Assembly: GCA_963651465.1 (NCBI GenBank) | Contig: CAVJPS010000015.1 | Coordinates: 1-64,000 of the forward strand | DNA length: 64,000 nucleotides | Direction: 5' to 3' | From: SUG2458 sp963651465 | GTDB taxonomy: Bacteria > Bacillota_I > Bacilli_A > RFN20 > CAG-826 | In this document: in pieces, positions 44,097 to 54,320 of the stretch | Layout of the letters: each line of letters begins with the position of its first letter | Position numbering within the stretch: position 1 is the first letter of the stretch | Notes under the pieces: generated by a model | Database searches by the model: none | What the model saw: only the letters and a program-made list of their open reading frames with translations | Told to the model about the DNA's origin: nothing | Program-made: the position numbers and the translations under genes

Positions 44097-44728
44097 AACT
44101 CATTATCACCTGACTCTCGTACTTCTTCTTCACTACTAATTACTTCTACTTCTTCTATTTTCTGTTTTTTGTTTTTAGCATTAATTATTGTATTAATTAT
44201 TATTCCTAATATAGCACCAATAATAATTAAGAATATAGATGAGAATTTAAGTGAGAATAAATCTAAAACAATCATTATAATTGTAACAATAGCGCAGATA
44301 GTAATTTGCCACCAACACTTTTTAATATTTTTAAAAAGTTTAAGTCCAGCTCTAATAATTAAAAATGCAACTGCACATTTAATACCAACAAAAGCATAAC
44401 TAACATAAACGTTTTCTAAAAATCTATCAAAGAATAATGAAATAACATAAATAATAATAAAAGAAGGCAATACAGTTCCAAGGGTAGCAAGTAATGCACC
44501 TAGAAACTTTCCTTGTTTATAACCAATATATGTTGCCATATTAATTGCAATAGGTCCAGGAGTTGATTCAGCAACAGCAATCATTTCAAGTAATTCTTGA
44601 TCAGTTGTCCATTTTTTCTTATCAACTATTTCTTCTTTCATATTAGCAATCATAGCGTAACCACCACCAAAGGTAATTAGCCCTAACTTAAAAAAAGTTA
44701 AAAATAAACTTAAATACTTATTTTTCAT
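44093..44728 (-). CDS. chrA: Chromate transporter half, ChrA family (partner)
   Basis: A 211-residue CHR protein, the paralogue of the gene downstream: FFKLGLITFGGGYAMIANM and PGPIAINMATYIG match position for position. A charged tail (QKIEEVEVISSEEE) is extra. AAGGAGG precedes the ATG at 44728, and TATAAT is found near 44751-44756 on the minus strand. The two genes are translationally coupled. Confidence 0.92.
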   Translation of the reverse strand: MKNKYLSLFLTFFKLGLITFGGGYAMIANMKEEIVDKKKWTTDQELLEMIAVAESTPGPIAINMATYIGYKQGKFLGALLATLGTVLPSFIIIYVISLFFDRFLENVYVSYAFVGIKCAVAFLIIRAGLKLFKNIKKCWWQITICAIVTIIMIVLDLFSLKFSSIFLIIIGAILGIIINTIINAKNKKQKIEEVEVISSEEEVRESGDNEL

Positions 44729-44770
44729 TTTTATCCTCCTTAGCCTTTCTATTATAAAAAATAAAGCTAC

Positions 44771-44797
44771 AAATTAAAAGGTGGCGAACCACCTTTT
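44771..44797 (-). terminator. Terminator of the tandem ABC transporter genes
   Basis: Nine-base-pair stem AAAAGGTGG (44776-44784) with CCACCTTTT (44789-44797), loop CGAA. Confidence 0.85.
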
Positions 44798-44801
44798 AAT
44801 A

Positions 44802-47039
44802 TTATTTGTCATTTTTCATCCAATAAACAACATCGTTATTTTTAATTTTCTTAAGTCCTTTAATAGCTGTCCAAACAACAATGACAAGAACTGTAATTAA
44901 AATTACAAAATTCAAACCATAATTTACAGTAATAATAGTTGGGTATATATCACCAAACATAACTAAGCCAATCATTTTATTTACAAATTGATATAAAGGA
45001 ATGTTTACTATTAGTGATAATCCAAATAATAATACGACCAATAAAATATAACGACTTAATATCGCAAAATATAATTCTTTCTTAGATACACCAATACTTA
45101 ATAAAGTACCAATTATTTGTTTACGTTCAATAAATAATTGTTGTAAATCTCTACGCAAGAAACTAACACTAAATATAATTAATAAGATTCCAATAAATAT
45201 CAAGATTGCTAAAATTACACGAACAGTAATAATAAAATTACTAATACTTGATGAATAACAAGAAACGATAACAAAATCATTGTCCATTAATAACTTGAAT
45301 GTTTTGTAATCAGTTTTTACTTGCATATATGTTGTTTCAAAATATTTAAATACAACATCTCTAAATGTTTTATAATCATTACTTTCTAAATATATTTGAT
45401 GCGATGAACTACTATCATCGTAAACTCCAACAATAGTAATATTGCTATCAACAAGATACAATGATAAATCACGACTAATATCGTCACTATCTAAATGAAT
45501 GTAAATATCATAAACATCATATGAAATTGGTAATGCAGTTTGATTAGCTCCATAATAATAATCATACATAGTTTTATTGATTACAACTTCTGAGTGATTA
45601 GTAGGTAATCTTCCACTTACTAATGAACCAGAAATATTTTCGCTCGTGTTTACTATTTGTTTAACCCCATTACGGACAAAACTATTATTAATCTCTATTG
45701 TAGTAAGATTGTTTAATACATTTACATCATTCATGTAGGCACCATAAAGATAAACATTTAAAGTATCTTCGGTAATTGTATCAATTGAAGTATCAATATC
45801 TGCTCGATAAACTCCACAAATATTAATATCGTAATTACTTTTTTCTAAGCTATTAACAGTACCTAATTCATTTAATTGATTATATGTATAATCTGAAATT
45901 AAAATATCATTTTCATTTGTAGGATATGTTCCACTAATTAATTCAAGATTTAAGTCTTCTTTATAAGTAGCTACATAAACATTAGGATAACTTTCTTGTT
46001 CTTCACTTGATAAAGTTTTATCAATTAACTTATCTTCATAATAAGAAATAAAATCAACCGAATCTTTTTGTTGGTAATATTTATAGCCACCATATTGTTC
46101 AAAAGTTATGTTACCATTTGTCACTTCATGAGAATACTTTGCAAGTACATAATTTTCGTTGTTAACGTTAGCAACATTATATTGAGCAAATGGTTGATTA
46201 AATGAAGTAAATCCAAATACTAAGGATAAAAGAATACAAACAAAGAAGAAAATAATACATACAGATGCATTTTCAGCAAAACTATGTTTTAAAAGTTTTG
46301 TATTTTCTGCTATAAAATTACGCAACGAAATTTTAGGTTTTTGAACCTCAATTTCTTTATTTGAATCTTGAATACCAAAAGAACCATATGTAAAACAATT
46401 AACAATTTTACCATCCTTCATTAAAATACTATAGTTAGCGTACTCTTCTACTAATTGATGATCGTGTGAAACAACAATAACTAAATATTCTTTAGAAATT
46501 TCTTTTAAAATATTCATTACTTGCTTTGATGATTCACTATCAAGATTACCGGTTGGTTCATCAGCTAAGATAACACGAGGACGCTTAATCAAAGCACGTG
46601 CAATAGCTGTTCTTTGTTTTTGACCTGCCGATAAGTTTTTAACATATTTATTCTTAAATTCAATAATATCTAGTTTTTCTAATAATGAATCAATATCTTT
46701 TAAATACTCTTCGTTAGTGTTATGACATGAAATTGCTATATTCTCATATACAGTTAGATTTTCAAATAGTTTAAAATCTTGGAAAATATAGCCAATGTAA
46801 TTAGATCTAATAAATTCTAATTCTTCTTCATTTAAATTACGTAATTCTTTACCCCAGAAGTTATAAGAACCTTCATCGTATATATCAATACCACCAAGGA
46901 TATTTAATAAAGTAGTTTTACCACATCCTGAAGTACCTTCTAAAAAATATAATCCAGTATCATTGAATGTATAAGTGATATCAAATACACCATTTAAAGA
47001 ATAATCATAACGTTTATTAATATTAGTTAGTTTTATCAT
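44802..47039 (-). CDS. ABC transporter ATPase fused to FtsX-like permease (second of a pair)
   Basis: A 745-residue half-transporter with the same plan as its upstream neighbour: ABC ATPase (Walker [12 protein letters not shown], signature LSAGQKQR, Walker [13 protein letters not shown]), a first membrane helix near residue 255, a large extracytoplasmic domain, and three C-terminal helices with FtsX features (FIERKQIIGTLLSIGVSKKELY). The signature has Ala for the first Gly (LSAGQ), which is tolerated. With the neighbour it may form a heterodimeric export or envelope-stress pump. Confidence 0.92.
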   Translation of the reverse strand: MIKLTNINKRYDYSLNGVFDITYTFNDTGLYFLEGTSGCGKTTLLNILGGIDIYDEGSYNFWGKELRNLNEEELEFIRSNYIGYIFQDFKLFENLTVYENIAISCHNTNEEYLKDIDSLLEKLDIIEFKNKYVKNLSAGQKQRTAIARALIKRPRVILADEPTGNLDSESSKQVMNILKEISKEYLVIVVSHDHQLVEEYANYSILMKDGKIVNCFTYGSFGIQDSNKEIEVQKPKISLRNFIAENTKLLKHSFAENASVCIIFFFVCILLSLVFGFTSFNQPFAQYNVANVNNENYVLAKYSHEVTNGNITFEQYGGYKYYQQKDSVDFISYYEDKLIDKTLSSEEQESYPNVYVATYKEDLNLELISGTYPTNENDILISDYTYNQLNELGTVNSLEKSNYDINICGVYRADIDTSIDTITEDTLNVYLYGAYMNDVNVLNNLTTIEINNSFVRNGVKQIVNTSENISGSLVSGRLPTNHSEVVINKTMYDYYYGANQTALPISYDVYDIYIHLDSDDISRDLSLYLVDSNITIVGVYDDSSSSHQIYLESNDYKTFRDVVFKYFETTYMQVKTDYKTFKLLMDNDFVIVSCYSSSISNFIITVRVILAILIFIGILLIIFSVSFLRRDLQQLFIERKQIIGTLLSIGVSKKELYFAILSRYILLVVLLFGLSLIVNIPLYQFVNKMIGLVMFGDIYPTIITVNYGLNFVILITVLVIVVWTAIKGLKKIKNNDVVYWMKNDK

Positions 47040-47057
47040 AATTCATCCCTCCTAATA

Positions 47058-49283
47058 TTAAAGTGAATTTTTCATCCACAACGATACTCGGTTTTCTTTT
47101 AATTTGCGGAAACCTAAGTATGCTAGTAATAATGCAACACCAATCAAACATACAAATCCAACAATAACTGCAATATAAGGATAATTTAATAAATTAAACA
47201 TATATGTTGAAAGAATTAATTTATTATTAATTATTACAATAAAAACTAATGTAGTTAAAGACGATACTACTAAGCCAATAAATTCATATATAGCATAATG
47301 AAGTGCTGTATAAATAGTAATATCTTTTTGGTGAATACCAAGAGTCATCATAATACCCATTTCTTGTCTTTTATTAACAAATAGATTTTTAAAATCTTTA
47401 AATAGTAATAAGAAAATAATTGTAAATAAAATGATACTAATTATTAAACTTACGTATTTAAAAACTCCAATAGTATTTGTAAAATCTTCAATTAAATCAT
47501 AGAAGAAACAATCGATAATTAAATGTTCATCATATAATGCTGAAATATCATTTACATTATTAATTCTAGTTCTTACATTTGCATGATTGACAAAATATAT
47601 TTCATTTGTTTCATACATCTCGTTAAACATATTTTCATTAACATAAGCTTTAAAGCCTAATGAAGCGTTGTCTACTACTCCAACAACTTTAATATTTTCT
47701 ATATTAATATAAGGTGAATAATTAGTATTATATGCAACATTTTTCATACTATTAAAATCATACGAATATGTTAAAGCAGATAATTCTTCAAATGTTACAT
47801 TTAAAGAATCAAAATAATCTTTACTTATTAATATTTCATTATCGTTAGAAATATTATTTCCATATAATAGCGATGAAGATAATTCATTAACGTTTTCAAT
47901 ATTGACTAAATCAGTACTTAATATATCAGTTTGATTTAAAAAATTAAGTGATTCAATATAACTTCCTGAAGTAGGTACAAATTTAAAATTACTTGTATAA
48001 ATAACACCATAATTATATTTTAAATTGAATTTTTTAAAATCCAAATCATAACTAGATAATGATGAATAAGTTGTTGTGTAAGAGCCAACAACAGAATAAG
48101 TAACACCATCTAATATAGTCGTTGAAGTTCTAATAATTGTTTTCAAATAATCTGAAATAATAATTTCATCATCACCACTTGGTAATCTTCCACTTGCAAG
48201 AGAATAATTGCAATTTGATATATCAGCTATAAATAGTGGTGAACTCTTAATTGTTTGAGATTCACACGTTACTGGAATAACAGGATAAAATAATTCATTA
48301 GTTCTGGTTAACGATACAAACGCACCTTCATTATAGTTATAATAATGTTTATTAACTTTATTTTCATAATGAACAGGAGTTGAAATATATTCATTTGTAG
48401 TTGTTAAAGATTTATAGAGAACTTTATTGCTATTATAATTAAACATTGAAACTGTAATAAGGCAAAAAAGCATTAAGAAAGTTTCTAATATTGTAAAGAC
48501 AACATTAGCTTTAGTATTACGTCCTAAAACTGAAGCTATATTCTTAAAAGTTTTCTTAAAAGATTGTTTTTCCGGAACAATTTCTTGTATAACTTCTTTT
48601 TCATCAACTATTTTATTTTGTTCTTCTATGTTAATAATATGGCCATCTTTCATATAAATAATAGTATCACCATATTCTTTAGCTAATTCATGGTTGTGAG
48701 AAACAACTATAACTAAACGGGATTTAGATTCTTCTTTAAGATAATTCATTACTTCTATCGAAGTATTGCTATCTAGGTTACCAGTTGGTTCATCGGCAAG
48801 AATAACTTTAGGATCTTTAATTAAAGCACGGGCAATAGCTACACGTTGCTTCTCACCACCCGAAAGATTTTTACATAATTTTTTAATTGAGCATCCTAAG
48901 CCTAAATCTCCAATTAATTTTCTAACATAAGTACGATTAACTTTATCGCTCTTTTTACAATTAAATTTGACATTATTATATATATCAAGATCTTCAAATA
49001 AACGATAATCCTGAAAAATAAAACTGAAATCGTTAGCTCTTAAAGTTTCAACACTTTCAAGAGGTAAGTCTTTTACTTCGTTTCCATATATTTTAAAAGA
49101 TCCACTTTCGTAATTATCGATACATCCTAAAATATTTAAAAGAGTTGTTTTACCACATCCACTTTTACCCTCAATTATAAATAATCCTTTTGAAGGTAAC
49201 TTTAAATTAATATCAAAAACGCCATAATGTTCTGTCGCATTATTATTGTTATATTCTTTTGATAAATGTTGTAATTCAATCAT
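47058..49283 (-). CDS. ABC transporter ATPase fused to FtsX-like permease (first of a pair)
   Basis: A 741-residue paralogue of the next gene. The ATPase has Walker [12 protein letters not shown], signature LSGGEKQR and Walker [13 protein letters not shown]; then one helix ([22 protein letters not shown]), a Tyr/Ser/Asn-rich extracytoplasmic domain, and three final helices with [20 protein letters not shown]. The two genes are 18 bases apart. It is read from TGCTAAAAT at 49343-49351, with an inverted repeat over the transcription start. Confidence 0.92.
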   Translation of the reverse strand: MIELQHLSKEYNNNNATEHYGVFDINLKLPSKGLFIIEGKSGCGKTTLLNILGCIDNYESGSFKIYGNEVKDLPLESVETLRANDFSFIFQDYRLFEDLDIYNNVKFNCKKSDKVNRTYVRKLIGDLGLGCSIKKLCKNLSGGEKQRVAIARALIKDPKVILADEPTGNLDSNTSIEVMNYLKEESKSRLVIVVSHNHELAKEYGDTIIYMKDGHIINIEEQNKIVDEKEVIQEIVPEKQSFKKTFKNIASVLGRNTKANVVFTILETFLMLFCLITVSMFNYNSNKVLYKSLTTTNEYISTPVHYENKVNKHYYNYNEGAFVSLTRTNELFYPVIPVTCESQTIKSSPLFIADISNCNYSLASGRLPSGDDEIIISDYLKTIIRTSTTILDGVTYSVVGSYTTTYSSLSSYDLDFKKFNLKYNYGVIYTSNFKFVPTSGSYIESLNFLNQTDILSTDLVNIENVNELSSSLLYGNNISNDNEILISKDYFDSLNVTFEELSALTYSYDFNSMKNVAYNTNYSPYINIENIKVVGVVDNASLGFKAYVNENMFNEMYETNEIYFVNHANVRTRINNVNDISALYDEHLIIDCFFYDLIEDFTNTIGVFKYVSLIISIILFTIIFLLLFKDFKNLFVNKRQEMGIMMTLGIHQKDITIYTALHYAIYEFIGLVVSSLTTLVFIVIINNKLILSTYMFNLLNYPYIAVIVGFVCLIGVALLLAYLGFRKLKENRVSLWMKNSL

Positions 49284-49321
49284 TTTTATTTCCTCATATT
49301 TTATTTTATCAATTAACTTTC

Positions 49322-49351
49322 CTTATGTAAAACATAAGACAAATTTTAGCA
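49322..49351 (-). promoter_or_regulatory. Promoter and palindrome before the tandem ABC genes
   Basis: Minus-strand extended -10 TGCTAAAAT at 49343-49351. The perfect palindrome CTTATGTAAAACATAAG (49322-49338) overlaps the expected start of transcription and is a likely repressor operator or leader hairpin. Confidence 0.5.
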
Positions 49352-49369
49352 CATTTTTCGTTTAAAAAA

Positions 49370-49393
49370 TTAAAAAGCACCATCGGGTGCTTT
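49370..49393 (-). terminator. Terminator of the 83-residue gene
   Basis: Stem AAAGCACC (49374-49381) with GGTGCTTT (49386-49393), A-rich on the low side. Confidence 0.85.
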
Positions 49394-49398
49394 CTAAA

Positions 49399-49650
49399 TT
49401 ATCCTTTAAGGCCACGTGATTGACGATCCATATCTTCTACAACAATGTCGTAAATTTCGCCAAGTGAACGAGCGTACTTTAATAAATCCCAAGGTTCATT
49501 TGTGTGAAAATGAATTTTAATTAATTCATCATCGCCAACTGCTAATAGGCAGTCACCTTTAAGATTATTAGTAATCCATTCATTAATTTCGTCTTCATTA
49601 AGACCTTTACCCTCAATTAATAATTGAGTATCATATCTAAATTCGATCAT
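49399..49650 (-). CDS. Stand-alone FakA C-terminal-like domain
   Basis: An 83-residue protein that matches only the C-terminal part of the fatty acid kinase FakA/YloV family: YDTQLLIEG, GDCLLAVGDDELIKIHFHTNEPW, LKYARSLGEIYDIVVEDM. In FakA this domain meets the fatty-acid carrier FakB; here the kinase and middle domains are absent. A good TAGGAG lies before the ATG and a terminator follows, so it is a real small gene rather than a decay product. Role unknown; perhaps a FakB-binding regulator. Confidence 0.75.
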   Translation of the reverse strand: MIEFRYDTQLLIEGKGLNEDEINEWITNNLKGDCLLAVGDDELIKIHFHTNEPWDLLKYARSLGEIYDIVVEDMDRQSRGLKG

Positions 49651-49719
49651 TTTTCTTACTCTCCTATGTACTATATTAGCATAATGTAATTTTGTTGCAA
49701 CTTTAATAGTAAGCTAATT

Positions 49720-50190
49720 TTATTTCAATTCTTTAGTAGTTACTGGCAACATTATTCCTGCTTCACGTAATGCTTTACGTGGGTTTTTAAAGTATTCTTT
49801 ATCGCTAATTCCTTCAACTTTAGCAAATTCATCGTGAACAATTGCGACATATTCTACTTTTTCATCAAGTAATTTCTTTACACTATCAAAATCTAATGTT
49901 ATAGCATTTTTAATTAACTCGTTTTGTAATTTTCTTTTATCAAAAGTAGGAATAAGACCAACTTTAAAAAAGAAATTATATTTATTATATTTAATAAATT
50001 GAGCTGCATTTACGCTCCAGCATTCCTTGTTATTCAAGCAATCTTCAATACGATATGAACAAAGCAAATAACTTAAAGTATGATTTTTTGTGGTAAGACT
50101 TAATTCTTTTGATTTAACCACAGTTAAAATATCGTTTACAATTTCATCTTGGTTGCCAAATAAACTATAGACTTCTCTTTCAAATACCAT
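49720..50190 (-). CDS. Hypothetical protein
   Basis: A 156-residue soluble protein, mostly helical, with no motif I recognise (starts MVFEREVYSLFGNQDEIV, ends IMLPVTTKELK). AAGGGAG before the ATG supports it as a real gene. About 70 bases separate it from the FakA-like gene downstream, and the divergent zinc-ribbon gene begins 177 bases upstream. I cannot assign a function. Confidence 0.65.
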   Translation of the reverse strand: MVFEREVYSLFGNQDEIVNDILTVVKSKELSLTTKNHTLSYLLCSYRIEDCLNNKECWSVNAAQFIKYNKYNFFFKVGLIPTFDKRKLQNELIKNAITLDFDSVKKLLDEKVEYVAIVHDEFAKVEGISDKEYFKNPRKALREAGIMLPVTTKELK

Positions 50191-50367
50191 AAAATTCCAT
50201 CTCCCTTATATTATATTTCTTTTCTTATTAATTTTATTTTATATTATAAATTTTTAATAGTAAATACAATTAGAAAAAATTGCAAAAAAATGAACTTTTT
50301 TTACAAAAATGTAGACATTAAATGCTAAATTATTTATAATTAAATTGTAATAAGAGAGGTAATTAAA

Positions 50368-50994
50368 ATGAAAATTTGTAAAAGCTGTGGTCATATGAAC
50401 AATGATAATGCATCATTTTGTGTAGCATGTGGTACTAAAATAGAAGATTCGTTTAATGAAGCTACACGTGTCCAAGAAAAAGTTGAAATTAGATGTCCAA
50501 ATTGTGGCTTACTTGCTAATAATGATGATTCATTTTGTGTAAATTGTGGCACAAAATTAAAAAATAAATCTATTTCAAATTCTGGAACACAAAAAAACGG
50601 ATATAATACTGATCAATGGGGTCGTCCAATTGATCCAAATTCTTCAAATAAACAATCCTGGCACAATCCAAAAGTAAATACTGATCGTGTATATCCTCAA
50701 GGTCAAGTTAATTCAAATGATAATTCACAAAAAAATATGGACCAAAATAAAACAATCAAAGGTGGAGCTTTAGGTTTTGTATTAGCATTCTTTCTTGGCA
50801 TAATCGGATTAATAATTACTCTTGTTCTTGGTGATAAAGCCGCTCGAAAAGCTGCTGTTATTACATTTGTTGTATCAATCTTAATTATTGTTGGTATATT
50901 TATTGCATATACTTTTGCAGGGCTTATGTTATTCGAATATGAATCAGGTGATTTCCCTTACGAAGTATTTGATTGTATTATGAATTTACATTAA
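50368..50994 (+). CDS. Double zinc-ribbon membrane protein
   Basis: A 208-residue protein with two N-terminal zinc ribbons (CKSCGHMNNDNASFCVACG and CPNCGLLANNDDSFCVNCG), an Asn/Gln-rich linker, and two C-terminal membrane helices (GALGFVLAFFLGIIGLIITLVLG; AAVITFVVSILIIVGIFIAYTFAG). GAGAGG precedes the ATG. Such proteins are frequent in gut Bacillota, and their role is not established. It has a terminator shared with the CotH-like gene. Confidence 0.82.
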   Translation: MKICKSCGHMNNDNASFCVACGTKIEDSFNEATRVQEKVEIRCPNCGLLANNDDSFCVNCGTKLKNKSISNSGTQKNGYNTDQWGRPIDPNSSNKQSWHNPKVNTDRVYPQGQVNSNDNSQKNMDQNKTIKGGALGFVLAFFLGIIGLIITLVLGDKAARKAAVITFVVSILIIVGIFIAYTFAGLMLFEYESGDFPYEVFDCIMNLH

Positions 50995-51013
50995 TAAATT
51001 GTATTAAAAACAC

Positions 51014-51043
51014 AAAAAGTAGCGATTATACGCTACTTTTTTT
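51014..51043. terminator. Bidirectional terminator
   Basis: Stem AAAAAGTAGCG (51014-51024) with CGCTACTTTTT (51031-51041) and further T. Between convergent genes. Confidence 0.9.
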
Positions 51044-52592
51044 ACATTTCAATATATGATTTTGTAGTAGTAACTTTTGCTTCAAAATAATCTTTAAATG
51101 AAATATTAGTTTTTACATCATCAGTTTTGTTTAAATCAGTACCGTTTGGGTCTCCTCTATAACTTTGAGGGAAACTATTAACATATGAAGTAAAACTTTC
51201 TACAGATATTTTATTATTTTGAATAATATCCTTAATATTATTTGCATATTCAGTTAAATATTCAGTAATAACTGTTCCGTTGTCCTTACTTAATGAACCA
51301 ATTACAGTTTTTAAATAAAGTTTATTAGATTGGTTAGAATTATTATTACCTTTTTGTTTTGATGAAAATGGTGAAACTTGTTTTAACCACTCACCATCTG
51401 GGTTCCAATCAACACCTATTCCAAAACATCTATCAAAATCATAAGGAATAAAGTGACATTTATGATTGACACTATCGAAATAGATATAAGTATTATTCAT
51501 ATTATTACGATAATCATCTGGATTTCCTATTAAATAAGCTAAAGCCTCTAGATTTAAGAAATTTTTAACATTTAATACCTTTTCTAATTGAGTTTTATAT
51601 GTTGATCTATCACTTGTACTACTATTGACTACTTTAATAAAATTTAATAAATCTTCATGATTACTTTTCTTTTTATTTGTTTTTAAGTCATATTTAGGAT
51701 GAAAATTAGTTTTAAAATTTTCAACTCCTATTTCACTGCCAACAGAATCATTAGAACTCAAATTAGCACTCCATGATAATTTATATAAATCACCGCTTGC
51801 TTTTTCTTTACTAAAGTAACGAGATATTAAGATATCATCAACTTCTTCAATAATATCGTAAGTACCATTGATAGTATCAACGACATTATTACCATCTAAA
51901 GTAGAAATCGAAGTCGGTGAAATAGTCATACGTGGTGCAATAACTCCGTTATCGCGAAAAACTTTATAAGCATATGCTTCTTTAACTAAAGTAGCATCGT
52001 AATTTTTATTCCATTTTATATTAAGTTTTTGCATATCAAAAACATTTCTTGATTTACGAGTCTTACGAGCATTAGTATCTGTCCATTCATGGTAATAATC
52101 TTGAAGTTCACTCACTTCTAGATATTCACTACCATCAAAAGTTTCATTAAATTTTAATTTAAAATGACATTTATCAGTGAAGTTACCGTTTGAATCGACA
52201 AATTCTCTACGAGAAGTGTTGCCTTTCATACGGATACCAACTTCTTCATAAACATTTTCAATGCCGTTTACAGTAAATGTAACCGAACAAGGAAAATAAT
52301 AATCAGCATAAATAGAAGTAGAATTATTTTGCAATGTAGATATTTTATAAGCTACGTCTTTTGACATACTTATTGAAAACGATAACGTGGATGACGGATT
52401 CCAGAATGTTAGATATTCTTGCGAGTTTGATAACGCAACACCAGAGTTATCAGTTAAATTGTCATCCTCACCTGTACTAGAATTATTATCGGTTGATCCA
52501 CCTGGAATACTAGTAGATGGATTATTATTCAAAGAACAGCTTGTAAGGAAAAGAAAAGTTCCAACTAGTAAAGTGCGTTTTAATATCTTCAT
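51042..52592 (-). CDS. CotH-kinase-family lipoprotein
   Basis: A 516-residue exported lipoprotein: signal MKILKRTLLVGTFLFLTSC with Cys19 as the lipid site. A Ser/Asn-rich linker follows, then a CotH domain (EVGIRMKGNTSRREF, NVFDMQKLNIKWNKNYDATLVKEAYAYKVFRD-like segment, NPDDYRNNMNNTYIYFD and FIPYDFDRCFGIG). CotH proteins have an atypical protein-kinase fold; outside spores they may modify surface or exported proteins. GGGGGG serves as ribosome site. Direct repeats TTACGAAAT lie in its upstream region. Confidence 0.88.
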   Translation of the reverse strand: MKILKRTLLVGTFLFLTSCSLNNNPSTSIPGGSTDNNSSTGEDDNLTDNSGVALSNSQEYLTFWNPSSTLSFSISMSKDVAYKISTLQNNSTSIYADYYFPCSVTFTVNGIENVYEEVGIRMKGNTSRREFVDSNGNFTDKCHFKLKFNETFDGSEYLEVSELQDYYHEWTDTNARKTRKSRNVFDMQKLNIKWNKNYDATLVKEAYAYKVFRDNGVIAPRMTISPTSISTLDGNNVVDTINGTYDIIEEVDDILISRYFSKEKASGDLYKLSWSANLSSNDSVGSEIGVENFKTNFHPKYDLKTNKKKSNHEDLLNFIKVVNSSTSDRSTYKTQLEKVLNVKNFLNLEALAYLIGNPDDYRNNMNNTYIYFDSVNHKCHFIPYDFDRCFGIGVDWNPDGEWLKQVSPFSSKQKGNNNSNQSNKLYLKTVIGSLSKDNGTVITEYLTEYANNIKDIIQNNKISVESFTSYVNSFPQSYRGDPNGTDLNKTDDVKTNISFKDYFEAKVTTTKSYIEM

Positions 52593-52670
52593 AGTTGCCC
52601 CCCATTAAACAATTCTACTATCTAATAGTATATAATCTATTTTTAATAATAAAAGACTATTTTTCGATAA

Positions 52671-52700
52671 TTACGAAATATTTTTATTTTTTTACGAAAT
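52671..52700. repeat. Direct repeats TTACGAAAT, 21 bp apart, upstream of the CotH-like gene
   Basis: TTACGAAAT occurs at 52671-52679 and 52692-52700, a spacing of two helical turns with a 12-base gap. This looks like a site for a regulator that binds direct repeats, such as the LytTR type. Confidence 0.45.
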
Positions 52701-52720
52701 TTTTTCTAAATTTTTTAAAT

Positions 52721-52747
52721 AGAAAAAGGTAAGTTTTCGAACTTACC
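52721..52747 (-). terminator. Terminator of the first diguanylate cyclase gene
   Basis: Eight-base-pair stem GGTAAGTT (52728-52735) with AACTTACC (52740-52747) around TTCG; A run on the low side. Confidence 0.88.
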
Positions 52748-52765
52748 CTTATTAAACAAAAGACG

Positions 52766-53815
52766 TTATTTTTTTCTTTTTACATAATATCTTTCTTTAT
52801 CTTCGTACATTAAGTCATCAGCAATAATTTCTAAATCACTAATCTTTTTATCTGGATAATCGCCCCAACGAGCAATACCACAAGATATAGCCATGTTTTC
52901 TATTTCTTTTGGCTTATATTCAATACATTTTTCTTTTAAATTTTTAAGTCCTTGTGTAATTTCTTCAGATTTTAGATTTTTAACTACAACGAATTCATCG
53001 CCACCAGTTCTAAATAATTCGTCGGTTGAACACTTAAAAGATTCTTTAATTGCCTTAGCAGTCATTTTAATAAGTTCATCGCCAACTAAGTGACCAAATG
53101 TATCATTACAACTTTTTAGTTCATTAATATCAAAAACCAAAATACTAAAATCTTCTTTAAACGAATATCTTTGCGCTTTACTAATAGCATTATTATACAT
53201 ACGGCGATTGCCAATTTCACATAATGCATCAAAATAAGCATTACGAGCTACATGAATTTGATTGATTTCTTTTTGACATAAGATTACAAATGAAACAATC
53301 CAATCAGTAAAGAAAACAATTGGAAAACGAACACACAAAGCCTCCGAATAAAATTGAATGAAATAGCCACGTAATGGCGTATAAAACATTACAATGAATA
53401 AAACTTGAAAATATATACTAACTATTAATCCTAACTTAATATCAGTAATAATCATATAAAACATTGGCATTAAAATAATCCATAGAATAGCCATACCATT
53501 TGCAGATCCTGATATTGCGTATGATGTAAAAGTTGCAATAACAAGAATAGCAAATATAATCTTATATGCGGCTATTAAATTAAATAATCCACATAATGCT
53601 GCACAAACACTAAATCCAACCACTAATATTCCAAGAGATATAATTAATTCAAGACTATTACCAGCAACAATATTAATAATCATCATAACAAAACAAATAG
53701 CAGACAAAAAAATCGCTGCTAAAGTTTTAAGTACTTTTTCTTCTTTTGTTACAATGCTATGAATGCGTTGATTCTTAAGCACAACTAATACGTTTTTAAA
53801 AAATTGTCGTATCAT
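52766..53815 (-). CDS. Membrane diguanylate cyclase (GGDEF)
   Basis: A 349-residue protein: about six membrane helices (residues 30-185), then a GGDEF domain with an intact active site RTGGDEFVVV and the metal-binding FDINELKSCNDTFGHLVGDEL. It should make cyclic di-GMP from two GTP. The RxxD inhibitory site is absent (CSTD instead), so product feedback is unlikely. Its start overlaps the upstream gene's stop (ATGA), with GGAGTG before it. Confidence 0.93.
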   Translation of the reverse strand: MIRQFFKNVLVVLKNQRIHSIVTKEEKVLKTLAAIFLSAICFVMMIINIVAGNSLELIISLGILVVGFSVCAALCGLFNLIAAYKIIFAILVIATFTSYAISGSANGMAILWIILMPMFYMIITDIKLGLIVSIYFQVLFIVMFYTPLRGYFIQFYSEALCVRFPIVFFTDWIVSFVILCQKEINQIHVARNAYFDALCEIGNRRMYNNAISKAQRYSFKEDFSILVFDINELKSCNDTFGHLVGDELIKMTAKAIKESFKCSTDELFRTGGDEFVVVKNLKSEEITQGLKNLKEKCIEYKPKEIENMAISCGIARWGDYPDKKISDLEIIADDLMYEDKERYYVKRKK

Positions 53816-54231
53816 GCTCGTATCACTCCATTATCCAATTTATTTTTAATCCCCAATTTAATAATAACACTAAAATCAATATTTTTTAATAATTTTGCAA
53901 TAAAACCATAAAATAGTAAATTTTCTATCAATTTAACACTAATTTTAATAATTTTCTTTATTCTAATCTTAAGCATTTCTAATCCAACAATTAATCTATT
54001 ACATAGGAAATCAACATCTTGAGAAAAAGGAACATTACTACGTCTTATATTAATATTTTTACGCCTAGAGATTTTGTTATCTGTTTCCATAAATAAATCT
54101 TCTATTATTAAATTATTAATGTAACAAACGTCACTTCTCTCTTTTTCAAAAATACAATAAATAAATTCTTTATTTTCAGAGGCAAAATTTTCTTTTTCGT
54201 CTATTAATGTTTTTCCTATGCTTTTTCCCAT
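53812..54231 (-). CDS. Hypothetical protein coupled to a diguanylate cyclase
   Basis: A 139-residue basic protein with no motif I recognise. A few hydrophobic segments (IKISVKLIENLLFYGFIAKLL) near the C-terminus may contact the membrane. AGGGAG precedes the ATG, and its stop overlaps the start of the diguanylate cyclase by four bases, so the two are co-translated. It may modulate the cyclase, but that is inferred only from the coupling. Confidence 0.6.
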   Translation of the reverse strand: MGKSIGKTLIDEKENFASENKEFIYCIFEKERSDVCYINNLIIEDLFMETDNKISRRKNINIRRSNVPFSQDVDFLCNRLIVGLEMLKIRIKKIIKISVKLIENLLFYGFIAKLLKNIDFSVIIKLGIKNKLDNGVIRA

Positions 54232-54320
54232 TTAAATCTCCCTAAATTACTATACATAATTGTGATATAACTATTCTGTTTATTAGTGCTTTTAGACTCT
54301 TTATTTAAAAATAATTAACT

